From positions 1-46,667 of the forward strand of contig JAPDRN010000197.1 in the NCBI GenBank assembly GCA_030247855.1: DNA of 46,667 nucleotides, written 5' to 3'. This DNA comes from Knufia peltigerae (Eukaryota > Ascomycota > Eurotiomycetes > Chaetothyriales > Trichomeriaceae). Positions within the stretch are counted from its first letter, which is position 1. Each line of letters opens with the position of its first letter. The notes beneath the pieces were generated by a model. The model did no database searches and had not been told where the DNA came from. It saw nothing but the letters and a program-made list of their open reading frames with translations. Below, one piece after another: positions 32,396 through 41,516 of this stretch. The position numbers were made by a program, and so were the translations under genes.

Positions 32396-34068
32396 TCATA
32401 CGCCATTGTGGACTCCTGGCGGCCACCAGGGCTGGGAGCAAAGAGTCGACTCTCTATAAAGAGTCGTCTTGGCAAGAGTCGCATCTGCACAACGCTGTTT
32501 ATGGGTGATAGTGAGGAGGCTGATCGACGCGATCCTGAGAAGGATTAATGGGATGAAATTTCGGAAGAGGGTGCTACTTGCGAGGGACTCATCGCTAAAC
32601 CAAGAGGTTGTCGACGCTCTCCGGAAATCCATTGACGTTCTGTCTTCTTCAAGGGGTCTGATGAAAGGATATTCCTCGTCCGAAGCATCGTTGGAGGACG
32701 CGTGGACTACTTGAAGAGGGATTTCTAAATTGAACGACTCTCTCCTGATCCCGGAAACCTTTAGGCGGACAATGACGGTGTATAGGCGTGCAACAATAGC
32801 ACTGCAAAATGTCGGTAGAACCCTGCTTTGGACGCGGATTGGATGCGTAAATCTGGCTGTCCATCTTCCGCTGGGTGCTTGAGAAGGACTGGCAGGTCCA
32901 GAACAGGAACTTGAGCCACTATCGGGTTGCGTGGTCGACCCGTTATTAGCGTCGTCACCACCAGATTCCACCGAGTGATACTGGTAACTCCACGAAACGT
33001 GAGGAAGATTCCGTGTCTCGAGTTTGAGAAAATCGTCTCGCAGTCGTGTCTTTCCATCGGAACTCAGGAGGGTTTGACTTGGAAGCTGAGAGAACGACTT
33101 GACGGAATAGAACGTCTTGACCCGGACCCACGAATGTATCGAAATCTCCATTGCCTGTAAGGCTTGGTGAACGTCTCCCGAATCGAGGGCCAAAAGCTCA
33201 AGTCCCACATGACACTCCGTTAGGCTACCCATAGAAGAAGCATCGTAGATGAGTGGCCGTGGCTCTTGTATAGACACGGTCAGAGTCCCAAGGTTTCGAG
33301 CAAACAATGACCGTCGAACAGATTTTGATACCTGTAACTTAAACTCTGTGGGGAAGTCGATAGTATCGGTAGGCGGAAATTCTTTTGTTCGCGGCCGTAG
33401 AATGAGTGGTAAGGAGGACTCGACCGGTGGCATTGTCTCATCGTCAGTCCTGGCAGCGAAGCAAACTTTAGCTCTCAATGCATATGATATGCTTGGCTGA
33501 GCAAATCGCTTTCCGGTCTCGTCAACAATGACGGCACCAAGCTCGATGGAGGGTGGAAGCTGTAAGCAGTGCTCTGGTGACTGTGGATCCGAGGATGGGA
33601 TCTTCTTTGAAACGATAAAATAGAAGGGTATGGACATGTGAAATCCTTCCTTTGACACCACGACGTTGCAGATGTCGGAATTCGGAATGTCTATGGTTTG
33701 ACTTAGGAACTGGAAATGAGGGTAAGTACTACTAAACACAGATCATGGATTCTACCGGAATGTTCTCCGTCTATGATACGTACTTTTCGTTCGGCCTTTG
33801 TGATGTCAAGGAAAATTTCATTTTCCACAGCAGTTGAAATCCAATTCCTCGAAATCCCTATGACCGGTCAGTTGAAACTGAAGACGACAACAGATGATTC
33901 TTGGCCACCTTCAAGGAAGATGCTTGCCCTACGGACGTGAAAACTCCTCTTGCAAGTGATATCTAAACGTCCATGAACCGCATCCCCAGGACTCAGAGCC
34001 ACAGTCGCATTCTTCTTCAACCCGTTTACCTCAGGACTGCTGCCCAATACAAGGCTAAGTTCTGGCAT
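32396..34068 (-). CDS. Arrestin-domain protein C, 3' end shifted into a transposon
   Basis: Third ART-type alpha-arrestin. Exons are 33909-34068, 33784-33857 (74 nt, phase-matched to the 77-nt exon of A and B) and 32396-33709; introns are 51 and 74 nt. The first ATG is 34068; the frame is open to a GTG at 34146. Landmarks are LSPGDAVHGRLDI, SIFLEG, HCLQLPPS, KTFYSVKSFSQLPSQTLL, TFCSAIVARLYTVIV and FNLEIPLQ. Near the end a frame shift makes the reading frame run through the right terminal repeat of the hAT element to 32396. In the neighbouring frame the sequence encodes PINPSQDRVDQPPHYHP and stops at 32499-32501. So the native tail with its PPHY motif has probably been lost from the product, and the gene may be impaired. 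Confidence 0.8.
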
Positions 34069-34336
34069 CTCTGCCCATGCCGTGCTGAGACTCTTGTTTT
34101 TGGCCCCGTTACTTTGCTTGTGATAAATTTTCTTGAGACAGTCCACGGGTATATGATCGAAAAATAGTTATCACGAGAGAGCTCGTTTGTTGTCGAGGTC
34201 TTTCCAAAATTTTACGACGCCATTACCCCATCATTCCGGTCATAAGGTGGCGCTTGATACATGATGCCCTTGGAGAGGGGGATGGTTGCTCAGGTTCCAA
34301 TCAAACGTGCCCAGTGACACACTCACACCCCAGGAT

Positions 34337-34942
34337 CTAGGCTAGCCTCCAACCGCGGAACCCAGCCTCTGATATTTTTGCATCCATGCACCGTAGTTTC
34401 TCCACGTCGCCACCCACAATGTCCCTGGGGGTGATCCTTCGAATAAGCTCCACCATTCCGTAACCTATGCCTGTAAAACAATAGATGGGAATCATGCCGT
34501 CGGTATTGTAGTCTCCGTAATAAGCGAAGTCCTCCTCGTCATGAGTCTGTGACCAGTTTGATGGTTTGATGCGTCCACCAGTACTCCCATCCACGATGAG
34601 TATTATGGCGGAAAAGAGTCCGAAAATGAAGATGGCAGCCGCCAAGACGTTCTTGGTAGGGAACCGCCGCACCAAGGGAGCGATAATAATCGATCCAACG
34701 CACTGGAAAGATTGATTCAGACCCGTAAGAAGACCGATGCGTTCAAAGGTGATTGGCGTGGTATTTTGCCTGGCAGCATCGTAATCGTACCGATTGGTAG
34801 CCAGGGCAATGATGGAGCCGGTAAATGCTTCCAGACCAAACTTGCACAGCATGATACCGATAATGTAAATTACGATGTTTCGCTTCTCATGCGGACTGAA
34901 AGCCCTCCAGTTGTGTTTAATTGTTGCCAGTGGTGAATGCAT
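34337..34942 (-). pseudogene. Truncated MFS transporter B
   Basis: 201 codons with a hydrophobic start, FGLEAFTGSIIALATNRYDYDAA, FERIGLLTGLNQSFQCVGSIIIAPLVRRFPTK and GYGMVELIRRITPRDIVGGDVEKLRCMDA, typical of a fungal MFS group. Homology ends at DVEKLRCMDA and about 20 unrelated residues precede the stop. The second half, with six or more membrane segments, is missing. MFS A shares its first 89 codons. Confidence 0.72.
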
Positions 34943-36261
34943 GCTGGATGGTGTTGGTAGAGTGCTGGATTGTAAGGTTTTTGCTCCGGAAGTACAGCCT
35001 CCCTATATCTAGCACACATACCCACACATCGGGCAAGTTTTCGAACTTTTTTCTTTTGATCTCCATGTGCATCTGAGAGTCCGAGTGCCAGTTGAAGCCC
35101 GTCTACTGCGCAAGTGGGTGCTCCAGGAGCGAAGCATTCAAATTACAATTGACAAGGTGGAAGGTTGCATTTGCTCGTGGAGTCGCCCGAACCTGTCTTT
35201 GCAAACTCTTAATTTGACAGGGGTATCCAGTGCTTGAACCCAAGCAACCTGTAGCAAGAATGAGAGGAGCCAGAAGTACCAGCACATTGGGGTTTCCGGC
35301 CGTTCTCTCTTAAATACAGCGGCCACAATATTTAAATGTGCAACCAGGATCGCCCAAGCGTAAAATGACCTGGGGTATCGTTGCTATTGCTTCAGCAGGG
35401 CACTCAAATAGTAGGTTTCCTGCAATGGCAGAAGGCGAGGCATTTTGACCAGCCATGTGGGGCAGTTTGAGGTTCCCCACGGTCAGCCTTGGCGACATGA
35501 GAGCGAAGCCATTACTAGATCGAGGATCCGAGTCGTTCAGGTTCTTTGACAAGACGCCAAGACACAGTCGGGGGGGTACAGATTATGCACCAGGGGTTCG
35601 CATCTTGCTCCAAGAAGCAACCCCTCTGTTTTAAAGCAAATGACTTTTGGTCCAGTGACAAAGCCAAGACGACGCCTTTCTGTCCAAGGCGGTCGCTCTG
35701 TATCCAATCCTGTCTCGAAAGATTCAGCTAGTCCGGGGTGATGACCAACGGGGTCGGCTTCAGCGATTTTCGTCTCTGCAGGGTAGATTGCCGACCATGT
35801 GACTGTCACGAGACCAGGCAGCCCCTACAGGGTAGCCTCTCGTGCAATGGAACTTCATTGGCGCTCTCGCGGTGGAGGATCCTGGCGTTCATTCAGACCG
35901 TCAATTTCCATGCTTCGACAGGGTGTCTGCACATCTCGCACTCCACGTGAAAGCCGATCAGCAAGCCATATGCTCGTAGGGGGAGGCTAAGGGGGGAGCT
36001 GGTTAGGAGGATGTCCGGGTCTTGCGCTAAAGTCGCGGACCAGCCAATGATATTGTACGCATGACAGAGCGACAAACAAGCAGCCGGGAAGCACCACCTT
36101 TGTCGCTCTCTGCCACCCCTCACTATCTAAATCTTCAGTCTGCGTTGCGAAAAATGATAATTAAAGAAGAGAATAAAATTACAAATGGCCAAGGACCCTG
36201 TCGAGGACTCTGATCCAGCAAAGCAAGAGCGTGGAAGTACAAAAGTGGCGCTAGACTCTCT
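34943..36261. other. Region without recognised gene
   Basis: Minus-strand open frames at 35310-35552 and 35537-35809 show no domain. A CACGTG core occurs near 35944. Some relics may be present but cannot be identified. Confidence 0.35.
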
Positions 36262-36535
36262 TGTCAGGTTTGGCAAACTCGACTCTCCTGTTCCTGTCGA
36301 CGCTCTTCCTGACGACGTTGCTCTTCCAGCTCGTCTACCTTGTCCCGAAGTCTTCGAATCAAGGCTATCGCAGCACTAACTGTCTCTGTCTTCCGAGCTT
36401 GTTTTAGACTGTGAAGCCGCGGCAAGTTGAGCCTGCGCCACCGTGGTTTCCAATTCTTGTATTTCAAGGACCAGATTACTTCGGCGCGCTTCGCTCCCCT
36501 AACTTATGCCGCTCCCGTTTAAGAAAACTTGAGAA
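36262..36535 (-). pseudogene. Third bHLH copy, frameshifted
   Basis: Related to bHLH protein 2. Reading leftward: FLKRERHKLGER in one frame, SNLVLEIQELETTVAQAQLAAASQSK in a second after a one-base insertion within the basic region, and ARKTETVSAAIALIRRLRDKVDELEEQ in a third. The DNA just before the basic region (TCTCAAGTTTTC) is shared with bHLH gene 2. No product can contain a whole bHLH. Confidence 0.75.
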
Positions 36536-37481
36536 GTGAACTCATCGGAATAGTTCAATCCAACTTGAGACAAAGTCCCATGCCGAATGTTCTCATAGTT
36601 CGAGAAAACTTCAAGAGTCCGACATATTTCCTAGTCCGGCGCCATCTGTGTGATTCGGTGATAGTGGTCAGCGCCAGACCAGGTATTTAATTGCAGAATA
36701 ACACGATCTCTCTGAACCAAGGGTGCTCGTTGAAAGCTTTTGCGCGTTGAAGACCGCCGCTGATGGTCAAAGCATGATAAATCTGAACCGGTCAGCGACC
36801 AAACACACGAACAGCCTGTCTGCAAGATTTACTTGACCCAGATGCAAGTCAGACCAGCGAAATCCTGAGCAGCCTAAGCGTGAAAAGTGACTCAAGTTTA
36901 GTGAAAGGCCAAACGATTCCATTCGGGAGCATATGTCATTGGGGCGTGCTTCTCGAATCCCGGATCTGGTATGGCCTGGTCGTGGGCTGGGTTACTAGTA
37001 GTATTGGCCATGCATCGCTGCTTTCATCTTATGAAATCTCTGCACCTTCCCTGGGGGCTAAACCTGGCTTTTCGTTGTACGCCTGGTCTCCCTGAGCTAC
37101 CTTACAAAGCAACAATCCAGCCTTCCAGATCCGAATTCACGAGCTAGTGGAACTTGTTCTGACTAGGCGTATATGTCTCGGCACTTTGTCACGCAGCCCT
37201 GCCAATTGGATAGATTTAGTCTTGGCATTTGACCTCTTCCCTTCCCCGTGTTACCCTTCTAAGAGCTCATTGGGGGATTAGCCAGGATTGGCCTTGCCGC
37301 CGCGTTTATATATACCAGTTCTCTATTGCACGAAGCGAACACTTCGGTCGACACATCAACCCAGCGATGCCGCAGTTGGTCGTGGTCAACAAGACAGTGG
37401 TAGCCTAGCTACGCCTACTTGTTTCAGTCTCATCTTACGGCAGCAAGGCTCGCCGACAATAAGCTCAAACGGACCTCGAAG
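36536..37481. other. Upstream region of arrestin B
   Basis: No gene is seen. A TATATATA stretch near 37307-37315 lies about 170 bp before the arrestin B start and is a candidate core promoter element. Confidence 0.4.
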
Positions 37482-39162
37482 ATGACGTTCTTTTCAATAT
37501 TTAACGACTGCACGATTGAAGATATGAACCAGCACCTGTTTGCTGCAGCTGGTTCACATCATGCTTTGCTGCCGAGAGCTGAAGTCTCGCCCAGCCGAGT
37601 TCGAATGAAGATCACGGTGGATGAAGACAAAGCTCCGGGACGGATGACCAAGACCTCCGTACAGAACTACTGGCTTCCAGGCGAGCGAGTTACTGGGACC
37701 CTTTCGATTGAAAGCAAGGACCCAATCACTCTAGCTCACGCCCGAATCAGGCTGGACGGTAAGACCACTTTGACCCTAGGCTCTCACTTACCGCGAGCAG
37801 CAAGTGGCTAATGAATTAGTAGGTGTTTCACGTATTCACATAAAAAAGGTAGATTCAGGCGGTATAGCAGCAAAAATTCCAACTTTATCTGCGTACAAGG
37901 TAATTACGAAATTGCTTACCGAAATTTTAAGGGAAGACGGTAACAAAAGGGCAGTTTTTATCCCAACACCAGGACTTGATCCCCGAGAACGTGCCTATGG
38001 GTTTACACAGTGAGACAAGTGGTGTAAACGCGACGGTGCCGTTCGATTTTACCATCTCTCGCCAGGTGTTGACAAAAGGAACCCACGTACCACAACAATG
38101 CCTCCAACTTCCACCAACACTTTGTGTAGGCCCGGTACTCAAAGATGACGTTGGGGGCAAAATTTATGCACAGCCAAATATTGGCTACCACCTAATCGCC
38201 CAAGCAGAAATTCACAATGCGGATCAAGAACCAACGACCATCACGGCTATACAGGAGATACCTATCTGGGTCTCTAGAGCGGCCAATCCCCCGCTCGACA
38301 CCGGGGATTTCCCGGGAGAATTTGTCGAGAGTCAGACACTTTCGTGTCGTCTGCACAGATTACGATCGGACAAATACAGGATGACTCTTACCACGGCTGA
38401 ACCTCCTGCTATTACCTTCAGCGACAGAAACTCACCAGGGATCATCAGTACCAACGTGTCCATCAAAATGGAAGATTCACGCTCAGGAGCGGATCCCTAT
38501 CGACTAATGGCGATGTTCCACCAAATTCAGGTCAAGATCGTCCTTGGGTTACGTGCGAAAACCTTCTACTCCATGCGACCTTTTCCGAAACTGCCAGGTC
38601 AATCTATGCTCACCATAAATGGCCCGCACAGACTTTATGACGCAGTCATACCATTGCCTCCCGTCAAGCATATTATACGGTCCTGGTCCGTACAGAGTAT
38701 AGCTTTCCCATCCTTGGGAGCGGACTCCAGTGAGCGCAGATTGAGTTCCGACGCGCAAATATCATACCAACAGCAGTCCAAGAACATCCCCACATCTGCG
38801 TTCCTGTTTACAAACGTCCCGATCGTCGCGAGAGTACCAATGGATCTCCCTCCATCTTTCTGCAGCGCAGTCGCCTCGCGACAATACAGTCTGGTTCTCA
38901 GGGCCAAAATATCAGGTGCGCACGTCAAAGATTTTGTGCTCGAGGTGCCACTACAGATCGTGTATAATATTGAGAAAAGTCACAACAAGCACAACTCTGA
39001 CGTGGTCAAATCGCTCCTCTGCGATGATGATTCGCCTATCCAAGATTCTACTCCCCGAGTAAGTTAATTTGGATCCTATATTGCCTCGGCGGCTGTGTGT
39101 GATCGTTTTCTGATACAGAACAGCAAAATTCCCACGATATTCTTCCGGGCTACGTTAGGTGA
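37482..39162 (+). CDS. Arrestin-domain protein B (ART-like, probable LPxY tail)
   Basis: Exons are 37482-37758, 37823-37899 (77 nt), 37973-39058 and probably 39124-39162. Landmarks are YWLPGERVTGTLSI, IRLDGVSRIHI (across intron 1), QCLQLPPT, KTFYSMRPFPKLPGQSML, FCSAVASRQYSL and FVLEVPLQ. Without a fourth exon the frame stops at 39067 inside GTAAGTTAA, a textbook splice donor. Removing 39059-39123 (ending AACAG) keeps the frame and adds QNSHDILPGYVR before a TGA. That tail contains LPGY, a variant PY motif. The product is about 491 aa with this model or 482 aa without it. Like arrestin A it would act as a ubiquitin-ligase adaptor for membrane transporters. Confidence 0.85.
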
Positions 39163-39669
39163 TTCAATTTTCTTGTGGGGAGGAATATTAAGCAGGGTCT
39201 AGTTGACCATAGAAGAGTCTTTGCTGTAGGCTAGCTAGAAGAAGAGCTTACTCGAGGACGATGAGTAGCCTGAGGGTTCTCAGAAATAGGCGATATAATC
39301 TGGTCACTGTAAGATCTCTTCATAGGGGAGTCGGGTATTAGAGCGCGTCGGCTTTTTGTATAGCTAGAACTATGGCGAGCATGTTGCTTGCCCGACGATA
39401 AAGCTGTCGACATTTTGGCATCTCATGAGGATATCATTTTGTCCCGCAATCCATCACACTTCCTTGATCCGAAATTGCTGTCCCGTTACCAAAGGAAAGA
39501 TGTGTCAAAGCAGCACAACGGGTGTAGGCCTAGGGACGGCAGGGAATACCTTGCTGTGAGCACTCGAGAAAGCGGGATTGTTCGAGCGATTCGACTGAGG
39601 TTAAGTTGAGATGTGCTGGGCCTCCGTGGTGGGTAGAAATAATATAGTATTTACTTAACTGATAAATCG
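39163..39669. other. Region between arrestin B and the aquaglyceroporin relic
   Basis: No convincing gene. A minus-strand open frame at 39231-39413 ends in a Ser/Pro-rich tail (SPMKRSYSD, SSSSS); it could be the C-terminal tail of the aquaglyceroporin, but there is no proof. Confidence 0.3.
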
Positions 39670-40980
39670 TCATCGTACATAAAGGCCTTGTAGACGAGTC
39701 CTCCAAATAAGACGCTACTTCAGGCCCGTAACCAGCAAAATAGCTACGATGCTGTTAGTCTCCTTTCAAATCATAGGTTGCTGTTGGGCTTACGCAAAGC
39801 AACGAGGGACAAAGTCTCTAGCCATATTCATAGCGTAACCCGTCTCGAGGCCGAGTGCACCACCGATGCATAGGATGAGCAGAAAAACCTATAAAGGCGC
39901 CAAATCACGGATTACTTGTGTATGCTCAGTATTCGAAATCGAGAATATGCCTATACTGAGAAGAGCTGTAGCCAGAAACTCTGAGAATAGCTGACTAACT
40001 TTGGTAAGATATGGCTGGGGATAAGTGCTGAATATGACTGCTGTTTTATGGGTGCGAATATTGTGTCCTTCAACGAAATCAATGCCGCTTCTATAGTTGG
40101 TATAAACTAGGGCTGCTCCAGTAAAGCCACCCAGAAGCTAAAGAGATTAGTATCTACTGAAAAAAAAAGAAAGAGAAGGAAAACAAAATTATAGCGAGCT
40201 CCAGCATTTATGAAAACGTACCTAAGAGATGATAAATCTAGGAGCCCTTCTGTTAAGAACCTGATACTCGCGGGAGCAACGGGGACTTATCGTTTACTGA
40301 TAAGTGGGACAAGTGAAGTGACAATGCTGGAACTATACTGGGCACGGGCCCACAGGTATAGTAGACAGGAATCTGTATCAGATAATCCTAAACCTAGAAG
40401 GTAGGGGTCGGATTGATAACGAGGTTGACTACAGACCGTTCCCTCAGGAGCGGTCCGTCCTATGCCTATATAGCCCTCTATCAAGCTGGACTGTGGGATA
40501 GCGGGTGGACCGCTGCAGTCCACTCAGTCCATCCACAGTCCATATCACGTGACCTGTAACTTCAGCCTTGCCAGCGAGGCTGTCTCCCTGGTTGTTCCTT
40601 CCGCCATACCTTCCGTTCCTGAAGAGGGAACCGCCCGAATACGACAAAAGCAAAAGTAATCGCTAGATTCAGATAGGCCCCTGAGACCGGGCCCGCAATC
40701 AACATCCCCAATATGACCGCGATGCCTATGATAATGCTGATCGACAAATACGAGCCACCTTTTCGATCGGAAATGGTGACTTGGGTAACAACACCCTCTA
40801 GAAATAGTACTATCTGTAATCCAGTCTTTTAGTTGATTGTTTAATTCATGAGCGGGTTTGATATATAACTAGGGTCCCGAGGAATTCTGCACATGGTTCT
40901 CGAAGGCAGGAGCGAAACATCCTCTACCCAGAAATTATTCCTTGATATGTATTGTTGGCCCCGGTTATCTTATCTTTGGG
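39670..40980 (-). pseudogene. Aquaglyceroporin (MIP family) broken by an LTR and stop codons
   Basis: Fungal Fps1-like channel; this family conducts glycerol and undissociated arsenite. Reading leftward: LREPCAEFLGTL, then after a 57-nt intron-like gap IVLFLEGVVTQVTIS, GPVSGAYLNLAITFAFVVFGRFP (first NPA box, now NLA), the LTR insertion, LLGGFTGAALVYTNYRSGIDFVEG, FSEFLATALLSIGIF, LILCIGGALGLETGYAMNMARD (second NPA box, now NMA), and SYFAGYGPEV with FGGLVYKAF at the end. In-frame TAGs occur just before the REPC segment (a Trp is expected) and after RDLAPL. The gene is dead. It was not visible as one open frame because of the breaks. Confidence 0.82.
40251..40608 (+). mobile_element. LTR C, inserted in the aquaglyceroporin gene
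   Basis: Begins TGTTAAGAAC and shares with LTR A the blocks TTTACTGA.AAGTGGG, CGA.GTTGACTACAG.CCGT, TATATAG-type TATA, TCACGTGACC and CAGCCTTGCCA.CGAGGCTG. It is flanked by CCTTC at 40246-40250 and 40609-40613. Removing it with one CCTTC rejoins the two halves of the channel gene. The 3' terminus (CCATA) deviates from the TAACA of A and B, so the end is less certain. Confidence 0.68.
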
Positions 40981-41516
40981 ACCGGTCCTTCTCAGCCGAC
41001 ATATAAAATTGCACCCATCGCTGGCGCCCTGGCTTTCGTGCATTTTGATGAGGAAATGATATATAAGGCAGGGAGATCCTAGATATGCGAGTGATAAATA
41101 CTGCAGGCTCCGGCACAATCGGAAATAAATTTGATGCGATGATCTTGGGTAGCTCGTCTTTAAATAGTCCGTCTTAACTATCTTATGAGCGGGTGCTATA
41201 GAAGGCAAGTCGCGAAAGCGGGAGGCTATGTTCCGATTTCACGAGCCAATTATGGATAGGCGGTGACAACTGTTAAGTCTTTATTAGTCACCTGCCCGAA
41301 CGCCTTCGACGTCATTGCTATGCGCAGAAGGCATAAGAAATTTCGCTGCTTAATTATCAGTAATTGACAACCTTTGTAGGTTATGCTAATGCCCCTTACT
41401 GCTAAACGTTTCCTTTAACCTGGCAGCTGCTTATTTTGAATAAGCAGCTGACAAGATTGATCCTATAGCGTCTGCTGGTGATGACTATGCCCTTCTTCCT
41501 GTGCCTGGCGAAGAGT
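40981..41516. other. Region between the aquaglyceroporin relic and the Zn2Cys6 relic
   Basis: Open sequence on the minus strand up to 41208 could be the N-terminal extension of the channel, which is often long in fungi, but it has no recognisable motif. The remainder is AT-rich without a gene. Confidence 0.35.

Larger units (their letters stand above)
29950..32497 (-). mobile_element. hAT-superfamily DNA transposon, inactive
   Basis: 22-bp terminal inverted repeats match exactly: CAGCGTTGTGCAGATGCGAC... at 29950-29971 and its complement at 32476-32497. The interior encodes hAT transposase pieces on the minus strand. The 8-bp flanks (TGTTTTAC on the left, TTTATGGG on the right) do not match. 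The left flank is the DUF7924 gene and the right flank is the end of arrestin C. Confidence 0.88.
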
